A stretch of 64,000 nt of DNA from Lacinutrix jangbogonensis (GTDB taxonomy: Bacteria; Bacteroidota; Bacteroidia; Flavobacteriales; Flavobacteriaceae). Positions 44,878-53,827 of the stretch are shown here, one piece after another (positions within the stretch are counted from its first letter, which is position 1; every line of letters starts with the position of its first letter). The notes beneath the pieces were generated by a model. It had not been told where the DNA came from, did no database searches, and worked only from the letters and a program-made list of their open reading frames with translations. Location of the stretch: positions 1-64,000 of the forward strand of contig NZ_JSWF01000019.1 of NCBI RefSeq assembly GCF_000797445.1. Reading direction: 5' to 3'. The translations under genes and the position numbers were made by a program.

Positions 44878-45960
44878 ATGAGTTATAAGAATTTTCCAAT
44901 GGTGTCCAAAGTTATTTTTGGACGAGGTAGTTTTAATCAATTAGAAGAGATTCTGTCTCCTAAACGGTTAAATATCAAAGCACCATTTATATTTTTTGTG
45001 GACGATGTTTTTAAAGGCAATGCTTGGTTAACATCAAGAATTCCGTTGTCTTATGACGATAAATTAATTTACGTCTCCGCAGCTAAAGAACCAGAAACGT
45101 CACAAATAGACGACTTAGTAGAACAAATTATTCTTAATTTTAAAGAATTACCATCTGGTATTATTGGTATTGGAGGAGGTAGCGTTTTAGATATAGCTAA
45201 GGCCGTGTCTATTATGCTTACAAACAAGGGCGAATCTAAAAATTATCAAGGTTGGGACATTGTTAAGAACCCAGCTATTTATCATGTTGGTATTCCTACT
45301 ATTTCTGGAACTGGAGCCGAGGTTTCACGGACTACTATTCTAACAGGACCAGAAAGAAAATTAGGTATTAATAGTGATTATACACCATTCGATCAGGTTG
45401 TACTTGATCCAGAATTAACAAAAGGTGTTCCTAAAGACCAATGGTTTTATACAGGAATGGACTGCTTTGTGCATTGCGTAGAATCACTAAACGGAACCTA
45501 TTTAAACGCTTTTAGCCAAACTTATGGAGAAAAAGCATACACACTTTGTAAAGAGATTTTTATTGGAGATACACTAAGCGAACAAGAAGCACAAGATAAG
45601 CTCATGATGGCTAGTTGGCACGGTGGAATGAGTATAGCTTATTCTCAAGTAGGTGTTGCACACGCTTTAAGTTATGGTTTAGGCTACTTGTTAGGTATAA
45701 AACATGGAATTGGAAACTGTATCGTTTTCGAGCACTTAGAAGCGTATTATCCAGAAGGCGTTGCATTATTTAAAACAATGAAAGCGAAGCATAATATCTC
45801 TTTACCTCAAGGTATTTGTAGGGATCTTTCTGATAAAGAATTCGACATCATGATTGATGTTGCCTTAAGTTTAGAACCACTTTGGGAGAATGCCATTGGT
45901 AAGCAATGGAAAAAGACAATTACTAGAGAGAAATTGAAAGCACTCTACCTAAAAATGTAA
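44878..45960 (+). CDS. kdnB: Iron-containing alcohol dehydrogenase, KdnB-like
   Basis: The 360-residue protein is a group III alcohol dehydrogenase. It shows the glycine-rich nucleotide-binding GIGGGSVLDIAKAVSIM, IPTISGTGAEVSRTTIL, and metal-binding histidines in AHALSYGLGYLLGIKHGIGN. It most resembles KdnB, the Kdo 8-oxidase that, with an aminotransferase (KdnA), converts Kdo to 8-amino-Kdo. The location next to kdsB supports this, as in Shewanella. A KdnA gene is not in the window, so the symbol is provisional. Confidence 0.78.
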   Translation: MSYKNFPMVSKVIFGRGSFNQLEEILSPKRLNIKAPFIFFVDDVFKGNAWLTSRIPLSYDDKLIYVSAAKEPETSQIDDLVEQIILNFKELPSGIIGIGGGSVLDIAKAVSIMLTNKGESKNYQGWDIVKNPAIYHVGIPTISGTGAEVSRTTILTGPERKLGINSDYTPFDQVVLDPELTKGVPKDQWFYTGMDCFVHCVESLNGTYLNAFSQTYGEKAYTLCKEIFIGDTLSEQEAQDKLMMASWHGGMSIAYSQVGVAHALSYGLGYLLGIKHGIGNCIVFEHLEAYYPEGVALFKTMKAKHNISLPQGICRDLSDKEFDIMIDVALSLEPLWENAIGKQWKKTITREKLKALYLKM

Positions 45961-45961
45961 T

Positions 45962-46510
45962 ATGCATTGGTTAGCTAAATTTATTTACTTTAAATTATTA
46001 GGATGGAAAATAGTGGGAAACACTAATTTTTCTAATGATACTATTAAGAAAGCTGTAATAATAGCTGTGCCACATACGAGTTGGCATGACTTTTATATTG
46101 GTGTTTTACTACGAAAAGCATCAGGTATTAAAACCAATTTTGTTGGTAAAAAAGAATTGTTCAAATGGCCTTTAGGTCTCTACTTTAAGTCTATTGGAGG
46201 TCGCGCTTTAGACAGAACTCCTGGCCAAAATAAAGTAGAAGCTATTGCTAAATTATTTGAAACCGATGGTGAGTTTAGATTAACATTAGCACCTGAAGGC
46301 ACAAGAAAAAAAGTAGTGAAATGGAAAACTGGTTTCTATTATATTGCGAAAACTGCAAAGGTGCCAATAATCATGTTTACTTTAGATTTTAAGAATAAAC
46401 AAAACAAAATTTCAGAGCCATTTTATCCAACAGATAATATAGAAGCAGATTTTGAATTTATGCATGCTTTTTATAAAGGTGTTGTTGGTAAAAATCCAGA
46501 ATATTCTTAA
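45962..46510 (+). CDS. 1-acyl-sn-glycerol-3-phosphate acyltransferase-like
   Basis: The 182-residue protein has the acyltransferase HxxxxD motif as PHTSWHDF, and the second motif LAPEGTRKKV. It lies one base after the stop of kdnB. It is a membrane-associated PlsC-type acyltransferase, possibly for phospholipid or lipid A; the substrate is not determined. Confidence 0.85.
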   Translation: MHWLAKFIYFKLLGWKIVGNTNFSNDTIKKAVIIAVPHTSWHDFYIGVLLRKASGIKTNFVGKKELFKWPLGLYFKSIGGRALDRTPGQNKVEAIAKLFETDGEFRLTLAPEGTRKKVVKWKTGFYYIAKTAKVPIIMFTLDFKNKQNKISEPFYPTDNIEADFEFMHAFYKGVVGKNPEYS

Positions 46511-46624
46511 ACCAAATTTTTAAATTGGTACAATTATTGAAATACTTTAAATGTAGTATTAAGATGAAACATAAAGTAAACTTTCCAAGTCCCTAAAAAG
46601 AAACATTTATCTACTACAATATTT

Positions 46625-46660
46625 AAAAAAGCTACTTAATCTATATAAGTAGCTTTTTTA
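46625..46660 (+). terminator. Terminator of kdsB operon
   Basis: AAAAAAGCTACTTA and its complement TAAGTAGCTTTTTT enclose a 7-base loop. Confidence 0.87.
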
Positions 46661-46804
46661 ATTTTGTTATTATTCTGTGCTTTAGGAAGTTTGAGAACAG
46701 TAATCTGTTTAGAATACGAGACATACCATTTGTCTACATCTTATTTTTATAGCAATATTTTTCCAATGTTATTAATACTACATATACTATTAGTTTGATT
46801 TTTT

Positions 46805-47395
46805 CTAAACTTCAGAATCTAAAATATAACATAAATCATACGTACCATAATATATTACAAACTCTCCTGATGCTTGAATTATGACATGGTTGACTTCAAA
46901 TTCTGAAAAAGAGAAAAATAATTTTTGGAGAATATCTTTGTCATCCCCGTATATACATCGACTTTTGTTTGTTTTATTAAGTATATCCGTTAATAAAAAC
47001 GAACGATATTGTTTTGGATAACGTTTAAGATACTTCCAATAACATTTGTTTTTTAGTGCCTTTTCTAGTGCCTTTTCATTGTCTTTAAAACTATGAATAT
47101 ATATAGCAGAATTTCTACTTGTTGATTCACCAGACAACTTCTCTAAAATAGATAATACGAACTCTTTGTTTTTTGTATCCAGAAAGCCGTAAGCGCGTTT
47201 AGATTTTAATGTATTGATGGTTAGTGTATCTGTCTTAACTTCCTTCTTATAAAATTTTAATTTATCTGCGACTTTAAATTCCTGTTTTGTAATGACTACG
47301 CTATCAGCATTTAAATACACGGTCTTATTCTTTTGTGCAAAACAGATTGTAAAAGCTAAAGAAAGAACAGAGAATAAAATGTATTTTTTGAACAT
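46805..47395 (-). CDS. Secreted protein of unknown function
   Basis: The 196-residue protein has a signal peptide (MFKKYILFSVLSLAFTICFAQ) and a lysine-rich mature part with four cysteines, including NKCYWKY, KSRCIYG and YDLCYILD near the end. No family is recognised. It starts 4 bases after a 39-codon membrane-peptide frame on the same strand. Confidence 0.6.
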   Translation of the reverse strand: MFKKYILFSVLSLAFTICFAQKNKTVYLNADSVVITKQEFKVADKLKFYKKEVKTDTLTINTLKSKRAYGFLDTKNKEFVLSILEKLSGESTSRNSAIYIHSFKDNEKALEKALKNKCYWKYLKRYPKQYRSFLLTDILNKTNKSRCIYGDDKDILQKLFFSFSEFEVNHVIIQASGEFVIYYGTYDLCYILDSEV

Positions 47396-47399
47396 ATTT

Positions 47400-47519
47400 T
47401 TAATTAATAAAAGAATTTATAATAAGTGCAATGAGAACACTAAATAAAACGATACCAGCAACAATAATTTGAAATTTATAATAGCCTGAGATCGTGTCCC
47501 AAATTTTTTTGTCTTTCAT
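47400..47519 (-). CDS. Very small single-span membrane protein
   Basis: The reverse strand from ATG at 47519 reads 39 codons: MKDKKIWDTISGYYKF then a hydrophobic segment QIIVAGIVLFSVLIALII and NSFIN. It is too short for a standard gene list, but it is in an operon-like position, ending 4 bases before the secreted-protein start at 47395, and has one clean transmembrane helix. A phage- or small-toxin-like role cannot be claimed. Confidence 0.6.
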   Translation of the reverse strand: MKDKKIWDTISGYYKFQIIVAGIVLFSVLIALIINSFIN

Positions 47520-47703
47520 TAATAATGAGTTTAAGGTACATTACAATTTATTAGAGATTGAATGTTTGTAGCGCCAGAACTAAGATACCAAATAAATAGA
47601 AACATGTTGTCATTAATGCTTCCAAAAGATTAAACTGTGGTTTTTCACAATGATTTTGCATATTTTTCACATTTCATTGACAAATTTAAAACTAAAAGGC
47701 ATT

Positions 47704-47711
47704 TATATTTG
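47704..47711 (+). promoter_or_regulatory. TAnnTTTG promoter of YceI-like gene
   Basis: TATATTTG lies 22 bases before the ATG at 47734, with TTG at 47678 for the -33 element. It is downstream of an alternative ATG at 47650, so it decides the start. Confidence 0.6.
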
Positions 47712-47733
47712 TAGAAAGATTAAATATAAAATT

Positions 47734-48369
47734 ATGAAAAAAATACAAAAATTAGGTTTTCCGTTAATGTTATTGCTATTAATAATTGTTGTTAGTGGCT
47801 ATGCTAAGGGCACTTCAACTAATAATAAAAATAAAACCTTTTCTGCACAAGAAAATAAACAAAACCAAACTATTAATTTGTTTGTAACCCATGGACATTG
47901 TAGCACACCGTTTGGCGGCATTGTATCCAATTTAATGGTGAATGTACCTACAAGAGAAGACCTAGGGAATCCATTAGAAAATATGAGAATCTCGTTTGCT
48001 GTAGATCCCAATTCCTTTAATGTCTGCGCCAGAGATGGAGATGAATTAACAGCGCGAATTAAAACGCCAGGCTTGTTTGTTAGTGAGAATAATGAAAAGA
48101 TGTTCTTTAAATCAACTGCGGTTTATACTATGGGATTAGATTGGTATCAAGTGAACGGTAAACTGTCAATAAAAGGAGTCGAAAAAGAGGTAAAGTTTTT
48201 TGTATCAGGAATTAGAGACTCAAAAGAAGCTATGGCTAGTATCATCGTTATTGAAGGACAAGTGAATTTATTTGATTGGGGCATTGACTATGATAAGATT
48301 GTTAACGGTAAATCGGATACCGTTCCTACAAAAATGATGCATATTAACATGAAGATTAAAATGTCTTGA
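47734..48369 (+). CDS. YceI-like secreted protein
   Basis: The protein is about 211 residues from ATG at 47734, with a signal sequence (MKKIQKLGFPLMLLLLIIVVSGYAKG). The mature part has a beta-rich lipocalin-like pattern typical of YceI (FFKSTAVYTMGLDWYQVNGKLSIKGVEKEVKFFVSG ... IEGQVNLFDWGIDYDK). YceI-type proteins bind isoprenoid lipids in the periplasm. A longer frame from 47650 is rejected because the promoter lies inside it. Confidence 0.75.
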   Translation: MKKIQKLGFPLMLLLLIIVVSGYAKGTSTNNKNKTFSAQENKQNQTINLFVTHGHCSTPFGGIVSNLMVNVPTREDLGNPLENMRISFAVDPNSFNVCARDGDELTARIKTPGLFVSENNEKMFFKSTAVYTMGLDWYQVNGKLSIKGVEKEVKFFVSGIRDSKEAMASIIVIEGQVNLFDWGIDYDKIVNGKSDTVPTKMMHINMKIKMS

Positions 48370-48378
48370 TGTTAAAAT

Positions 48379-48417
48379 ACATCGAAATAGGAATCTAGCT
48401 TTCGATGTTTGTTTTCT
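48379..48417 (+). terminator. Terminator of YceI-like gene
   Basis: ACATCGAA (48379) and TTCGATGT (48401) arms are followed by TTGTTTTCT. Confidence 0.7.
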
Positions 48418-48494
48418 ACTCGGTTTAATCGTACGGGTGAAATTCTTGTTTTCTGTACCGCAATTTTTTTTGTATTTAGGATAGCACTATTATT

Positions 48495-48629
48495 TCATTT
48501 TTTTGATGCTTTCATTTCCGTATATCCTCTATAGGCGAGTCCTCCACTAGCTATGGAACCAGAAACTCCAATAAGTTTATGTCCTGTAAAGAATAGTCCA
48601 ATTCCAACAAGACATGCTAAAACCCCCAA
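48495..48629 (-). CDS. Small membrane protein, start unclear, maybe truncated
   Basis: The reverse-strand frame encodes 44 codons from TTG at 48629: GVLACLVGIGLFFTGHKLIG, then SGSIASGGLAYRGYTEMKASKK. It contains two short glycine-rich hydrophobic segments. No ATG is found; the frame is open only to 48641, where a TAA cuts it. Adding one A near 48643 would join an LDNKE segment in front of the frame, so the 5' end may be damaged by a one-base deletion. Confidence 0.45.
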   Translation of the reverse strand: MGVLACLVGIGLFFTGHKLIGVSGSIASGGLAYRGYTEMKASKK

Positions 48630-48665
48630 TATTAAAGATTCTTATTGTCTAATGGTTTTTAATTT

Positions 48666-49283
48666 TTAGTAGCCACGAGCTTTAAAACTACAAAACAAGA
48701 AATTCTGCGTTGTGTTAAATGGCGTTAAATGGTCTTCTGTAACACATTTAATTTTGTCAAATCCATCTTTAAATTTCAAAGCCAATTCCTCTTCATTGTA
48801 TTGTTTTATTTTTAGGCCACTACATTTTTCGGGTCCATTTTCTGAAAAAGTCCCGATTGTCAAGAACCCGCTAACAGACGCTCTAGCGGTTTTTATATAT
48901 TTTTTTATTTGTGTATCCGTTGTGAGAAAATGAAAGGCTGCTCTATCATGCCAAACATCAAAAGTTGTATTGGGTTCGAATTCTGTAATGTCGCAAACAA
49001 TCCAATGTACTTGATTTGCTTTTTCTCCTAATCGTTTTTTTGCTTTTTCAAGAGCTTGAGCCGAAATATCAAGTACAGTAATATTTGTAAATCCTTCAGC
49101 AAGCAAGTTATCCACAAGCTTACTGTCGCCACCACCAATATCTATTATACTCGCAGTTTTCTTTATCCCGAACGACTTTATAAACTTAAGCGAAGTTTTT
49201 GGTGTTTGTTGTGTCCAACTGACTTGGTCTGGATTTTTAGTTTCATAAACGGTTTCCCAATGTTTCTTTCTATCTATTGTCAT
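48666..49283 (-). CDS. SAM-dependent methyltransferase
   Basis: The 205-residue protein opens with DRKKHWETVYETKNPDQVSWTQ, followed by class I motif I SIIDIGGGDSKLVDNLL, motif II ITVLDISAQALEKAKKRL, and DVWHDRAAFHFL. This arrangement is common among small tellurite/thiopurine-like methyltransferases of unknown substrate. It is probably cotranscribed with the small membrane frame after it. Confidence 0.87.
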   Translation of the reverse strand: MTIDRKKHWETVYETKNPDQVSWTQQTPKTSLKFIKSFGIKKTASIIDIGGGDSKLVDNLLAEGFTNITVLDISAQALEKAKKRLGEKANQVHWIVCDITEFEPNTTFDVWHDRAAFHFLTTDTQIKKYIKTARASVSGFLTIGTFSENGPEKCSGLKIKQYNEEELALKFKDGFDKIKCVTEDHLTPFNTTQNFLFCSFKARGY

Positions 49284-49428
49284 TACTTTTTAGCTCGTGG
49301 ATATAATGTGTGCGTATATGTATTGTTGCGATTTGTAACTAAGATAACAAAAAGAAACAGGGTAGAGGATATTAGTTAGAATTTACTAGGTCATGCTTGA
49401 ACATTCCAGCAATTATCTTTATTAGTTT

Positions 49429-50532
49429 TTAATTTATTATTACGTCAACTACAGATTTTGCTGATTGAGCAGCAGCGTGAACAGAAACCCAATCCTCTCC
49501 ATCGGTATATGCGCCACCTGCAAAATAAATTTTATTAGCTACAGATTCTCCCAATGTTTTTACAGTTCTCCAATCTGCATTATCAGTCATATATCCACCT
49601 TTAATAAAAGGTTCATTATCCCAATCTTGTGTAATGTGTTTTATATAATTAGGAGTTGCTTGATTGGAATAAATACCGTTTAGTTCATTTAATATAAAAT
49701 CTCTTAACGCATCTCCTGATAAAGAAGTGAAGTCAAGTGCAGGAGTCCCAACAACGAATAAACCAAGAATATGTTTGGTTGTATTTTGACCAAAAGCCGC
49801 ATTATAATATATTTTCTCTCCAGCAGTTGATGGAGTGATACCAAACTCGTAATTGTCATCATAAAATTTTTCGGAGAATTCAAAAAACGCTTTAAAACCT
49901 TCCCAAATTGTAGTGCCACTTATGGCATTCAATTTATCTTGTGGCAAGTTTGGAGTGAAACTGATGTCTCCATCTTGAAGAATTTTAAGTGGAACGGAAA
50001 CAATGACTTTATCAGTCATATGCTGTCCACTTTGCATATTGACTATAATTTGGTCACCTGAATAATCAATAGATTGTACTATCTTATTATATACAATTTT
50101 ATCGGATATTGAGGGCAGGATGTATTGCTCAAAGAAGCTGAACCAAGAAGAATTGACAAATTTTAGATCAGGAGCGTCGGCAATTGTATCTACGTGAACA
50201 GTAATAGAAGAGTCATTTACAATCTCTTGAAAAATGTTGGAACCTGTTTCTAACCATTCTGCTCCTAGTGGAATTGGGAAATCTGCAAAATCAGTATTAA
50301 TTTTCATCCTACCGCCATAAACTGCTGAGGCTTCTAATATTTCGAAATCAATTCCTTGTTGTTTGAGTAGATATCCAGCGGCCAATCCACCAGCACCAGC
50401 GCCAATGATTGTTACTTTTCCAGAAAAATTTAAACCTATTGTATCATCTTTACTGCAAGATAATAACGATGCTTGAAAAGGAATACTAATTCCAAAAAGA
50501 GTGCACATTTGTAAAAATTCTGTTCTTTTCAT
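49429..50532 (-). CDS. Flavin amine oxidase-like, exported
   Basis: The 367-residue FAD-dependent oxidoreductase of the monoamine oxidase family has a short N-terminal export-like sequence (MKRTEFLQMCTLFGIS...LLSC) that may be a lipobox. FAD-binding GAGAGGLAAGYLL, GGRMK, and the C-terminal FAD motif YFAGGAYTDGEDWVSVHAAAQSA are all present. The length is below that of typical MAO proteins (about 450), the middle substrate domain being reduced. The substrate is unknown. Confidence 0.83.
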   Translation of the reverse strand: MKRTEFLQMCTLFGISIPFQASLLSCSKDDTIGLNFSGKVTIIGAGAGGLAAGYLLKQQGIDFEILEASAVYGGRMKINTDFADFPIPLGAEWLETGSNIFQEIVNDSSITVHVDTIADAPDLKFVNSSWFSFFEQYILPSISDKIVYNKIVQSIDYSGDQIIVNMQSGQHMTDKVIVSVPLKILQDGDISFTPNLPQDKLNAISGTTIWEGFKAFFEFSEKFYDDNYEFGITPSTAGEKIYYNAAFGQNTTKHILGLFVVGTPALDFTSLSGDALRDFILNELNGIYSNQATPNYIKHITQDWDNEPFIKGGYMTDNADWRTVKTLGESVANKIYFAGGAYTDGEDWVSVHAAAQSAKSVVDVIIN

Positions 50533-50758
50533 TTTTTGGGTTTGGTTTAGTTACTTAAAACGTGTTCATTTATGTTTTGTTGCAATTTTGAACAATGTCT
50601 AACAAAAAGTGAAGATCGTTCTAGAAATTCTCTAGAATTTATTGACATTCTATCAAATGCTTTAGTAAAATTTGGTTCCTAACTTGTCTTAGATAATTCA
50701 GGGAATATTATTAAATAAGTGTATTCTAAGTTCAAGTTATAAGTGCAACACGAATATT

Positions 50759-50790
50759 TAAAATAGATGGGGCTAGCCCCATCTATTTTA
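50759..50790. promoter_or_regulatory. 32-bp perfect palindrome inside the IS left end
   Basis: Sixteen-base arms meet at CT|AG (centre 50774/50775, with GGGGCTAGCCCC in the middle). The hairpin sits between the left inverted repeat and the transposase start, where it could stop transcription entering from outside or mask translation. Confidence 0.85.
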
Positions 50791-50815
50791 GGCTCAATAT
50801 TTATATTCGTTTTGA

Positions 50816-51823
50816 ATGAAACATTATAAACAATTAGCCTTGTGACAAAGGTATCAAATCTCTGCATTATTAGAGACAGGAATAACTATTACTCAAATTG
50901 CGCAGATCATCGGTTTTCATAAAAGCACGGTATCGAGAGAATTAAAGAGGAACACACCAAGTAGAGGTACAACAGCTGGTAATTATATAGCAAAGAACGC
51001 TCAACAAAAAACTGAGCAAAGACATTGCAATAAGCCCAAGTCTATTCTATTGACAGAAGCCCTCAAAAAGCGAATTGCTGGCTTGATGGAGTATGAAAAA
51101 TGGAGCCCTGAACTCATAGCAAAGCGGCTTAGTAAGGAATCAGAAGTTTGTGTGAGCCACGAAACTATTTATAAATGGATATGGACTGCAAAGCATAGCA
51201 ATCATAGAAAACATAGCTCTTGTAAAAAATTACATAAGCATCTACGCCACACAGGTAGGAGGCAAAAGAGAAATAATATCAAAGATAAACGTGTTGCAAT
51301 TACTGGTCGTGTGGGTATTGACAAGCGACCCAAGGTAGTAGAAAAACGTTTACGTATTGGCGACATAGAAGTTGACCTTATGATGGGCAATAACCATAAA
51401 TCAGCATTACTAGTGATGACAGATAGAGCAACATTGGTTACTATGATAGAAAAACTCAGCAGTAAAAATGCAGATGAAGTTTATAGAAAGATGAATGAAA
51501 GACTTACAGGTATTAGCGCATCTTGGATAAAAACAATAACATTTGACAATGGAAAAGAGTTTGCCTATCATCATAAAATAGCAAAAGATGTGAATGCAAA
51601 AACATATTTTACAAGACCTTATACCTCTCAAGACAAAGGAACAGTGGAAAATAGAATAGGTGTGATAAGAAGGTTTTTTCCTAAGAAAACAGACCTTAGA
51701 GAAGTATCTGTCAAGAGAATAAAAGAAGTAGAAAAATTACTAAATTACAGACCCATTAGAAAGTTTAATTATAATAACCCAATTGAAGTCCTAAAAAATA
51801 AGTGTGTTGCACTTATGGGTTGA
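50816..51823 (+). pseudogene. IS30-family transposase, in-frame stop at codon 10
   Basis: The frame from ATG at 50816 reads MKHYKQLAL, a TGA at 50843-50845, then QRYQISALLETGITITQIAQ, the HTH_38 helix-turn-helix (IIGFHKSTVSRELKRNT), and the DDE catalytic core: GDIEVDLMMG, TFDNGKEFAYH and TVENRIGVIRRFFP. Only codon 10 interrupts an otherwise intact 335-residue protein; without readthrough, no ATG allows a full-length product, and a TTG start at 51050 would lose the DNA-binding domain. The copy is probably inactive. The stop lies in the right inverted repeat. Confidence 0.85.
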
Positions 51824-51910
51824 ACTCAGCTATTTATTAGTTTTTAAATTAAGTTGTAAATATATTTTGACGCCTTCACTTTAATGGTTCTCCCTATAAA
51901 CCCGAACAAA

Positions 51911-51943
51911 AAAAGTGTCTTCATTTATCGGGAAGACACTTTT
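51911..51943. terminator. Bidirectional terminator
   Basis: AAAAGTGTCTTC and GAAGACACTTTT arms enclose a 9-base loop between the IS and the AraC-type gene's 3' end. Confidence 0.88.
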
Positions 51944-51978
51944 AATGTGTTTAAAATATTGTTAATCATTAATTTGTA

Positions 51979-53097
51979 TTAATTTTTAGACTTGTGAAGT
52001 TTTTTAAATGCGGTAGGAGTTAGCTGTGTATGTTTTTTGAAAGCCGTGTAAAAAGCAGCTTTGCTATTAAAACCTACATCTAAGGAAATCGCAAATATGG
52101 TATCTGGTTTAGGCTCCATTAGTTTATGTTTAGCGTCTTCAATTCTGAAGCTACTTATAAAATCTGGGAAACTCATTTTTGCGTTCTGGTTAATAGCCTG
52201 TGATATATGATGAATTGAATAATTTAATGTCTTGGCGACGGTATTCAATTTTAAATCGAAGTCTAAATACATTTTTTCCTCAATGACAATAGCTTTAATT
52301 TTCTCAAAAAGATCTGAAGAATCAGATAATGATGACTTCGCATACTTCTCAAGCGTAGCAGTAGGTAGATCTTCAAAATTACCAGAATACGCAAATACGG
52401 GAAAATGCATTATGGCAAACGCGAATATGAAAAAGAACAGCGAATAGATAAGTGTTTCAAATTTGAGATAAAAGTTAAAATGACCAATATCTAAACTACC
52501 TAGAATGGTAGTCACAAAAATTACAATTTGCATAAGTATGATTGTGACTATGATACTCTTAATCCACTTGTAATGAATTTTTTGACTTTCATTTAATTCA
52601 ATTAGTAATGGCGCTGTTTTTAGTTTTTTATAGGCAAGAAACATAAGTGCGATATTAATAGAGCTTACCAAAATATATTCCACTAATACGAATATTCCGT
52701 AGTTTGAAGTTTCTAATGCGGCTACAAAATCTTGTAAATTCTGATTATTATCAAAAGGGAGAAATACTAAAATCCTCAGTAAGGTATACCCAAGAACTAT
52801 GGGTACCCATTTTTTAGTATTTATTTCAGATTTGGTATAAAGAGCAATAAAATAGTAAAATAACAAGCCTGTAAAATGATAAAAAAAATAGGTGACTCCC
52901 GAATAGGTTACAGGTATTTGGTTTGTGATGGAAAGATGATAGTCTAATGCCGTAATTATATAAATAAATAATAAGGAAGATAAAACATACCGTATCTTTT
53001 TGTCGTTTCCTAGTCCAAATTTATTGAAGAGAATAAAAACGATTAAGACTAGCCCAAAAATTACACTTAATACTGGAAAAACACTTAAAACATTCAT
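51979..53097 (-). CDS. AraC-family regulator with membrane sensor
   Basis: The 372-residue protein has an N-terminal region with about seven hydrophobic segments (residues 1-235), a short linker, and a C-terminal AraC-type DNA-binding domain with two helix-turn-helix units (LKLNTVAKTLNYSIHHISQAIN and TIFAISLDVGFNSKAAFYTAFKKHTQLTPTAFKK). It is a membrane-bound one-component regulator; signal and targets are unknown. Confidence 0.88.
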   Translation of the reverse strand: MNVLSVFPVLSVIFGLVLIVFILFNKFGLGNDKKIRYVLSSLLFIYIITALDYHLSITNQIPVTYSGVTYFFYHFTGLLFYYFIALYTKSEINTKKWVPIVLGYTLLRILVFLPFDNNQNLQDFVAALETSNYGIFVLVEYILVSSINIALMFLAYKKLKTAPLLIELNESQKIHYKWIKSIIVTIILMQIVIFVTTILGSLDIGHFNFYLKFETLIYSLFFFIFAFAIMHFPVFAYSGNFEDLPTATLEKYAKSSLSDSSDLFEKIKAIVIEEKMYLDFDLKLNTVAKTLNYSIHHISQAINQNAKMSFPDFISSFRIEDAKHKLMEPKPDTIFAISLDVGFNSKAAFYTAFKKHTQLTPTAFKKLHKSKN

Positions 53098-53272
53098 AAT
53101 GTAAAATTAAAAATTTGCCACTGAAAATTAACATAAAAATACTAATTTTTAATCAAGCAATTTAAGAATAATAGTATTTAAAAAAAAACAGCATCAATTT
53201 ACAAACCCTTAACATTAGAAGCGGTTTAAAATTATAACGATTAGTAAAATGATAATGTTTAAATACCCAAGT

Positions 53273-53595
53273 ATTAGGCAGCGGCAATTTTATCACGCAA
53301 TAAAAATGCGGGACTAGTGAAGACTAATTGTAGTTAATACAATCGATAACATCAAATACACGGTAAACATTGTTTTAATATGTCATACTCCACAGGATAA
53401 TAAAAGATTAAAAGAGTACTATATTGTTTTGCGTGATGTCACTTTAATTGAGTAAAAACAAAATAATAATAACAAACCTTCATTAATTTTTTTCTTTCTA
53501 AAATTGTCTTAAAAAAAATATATTGAAACCCTTTTGGGGGCGCGAGCACTTAATTGTAAAATAGGAGCGAAGTGCTAATGTGTTTGGAATGAGTT
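53273..53595 (+). repeat. Non-coding repeat family, copy A (short)
   Basis: This shares with copies B and C the ordered blocks GGCAGCGGCAATTTTAT (53277), GACTAATT, AACAT.AAA.ACACG.TAAACA, TCCACAGG (53389), GTACTA, GCGTGATG, and ATAGGAGCGAAGTG (53561). Between the first block and TCCACAGG it is 150-190 bases shorter than the other copies, and its hairpin stem is broken by mismatches. Confidence 0.7.
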
Positions 53596-53827
53596 CACTT
53601 TAATATTATTGATTGATACGTTTCATTTAGAATATAGCGCACTATATTAAACCAATAGTATCAGGATTCAGACCTATTTAATAAGGTAACACTTAGTAAA
53701 ACGGTAACTTTTGCGGAACAGCAAGATAAATGAATAAAGGCACAAATTAAAGCTTGCCATTACACAAATGACAGCGAATATATTCGAAATGTTGTTCGTC
53801 AACATCTTATAGCTATCTTCGTTTTTG

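Larger units (their letters stand above)
50726..51829 (+). mobile_element. IS30-family insertion sequence
   Basis: The ends are imperfect inverted repeats of about 26 bases: left CTAAGTTCAAGTTATAAGTG then CAACAC, and right the complement with ATAAGTGCAACAC identical. The element is about 1.1 kb, usual for IS30, and carries one transposase. The exact limits and any target-site duplication are not certain; none is obvious. Confidence 0.82.

Noticed and set aside
47650-47733. Upstream ATG as the start of the YceI-like gene
   Set aside because: The best promoter lies downstream of it, and the extra 28 residues would precede a complete signal peptide.
49056-49379. A 107-codon frame antisense to the methyltransferase start
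   Set aside because: It overlaps a clear methyltransferase motif on the other strand and has no protein features.
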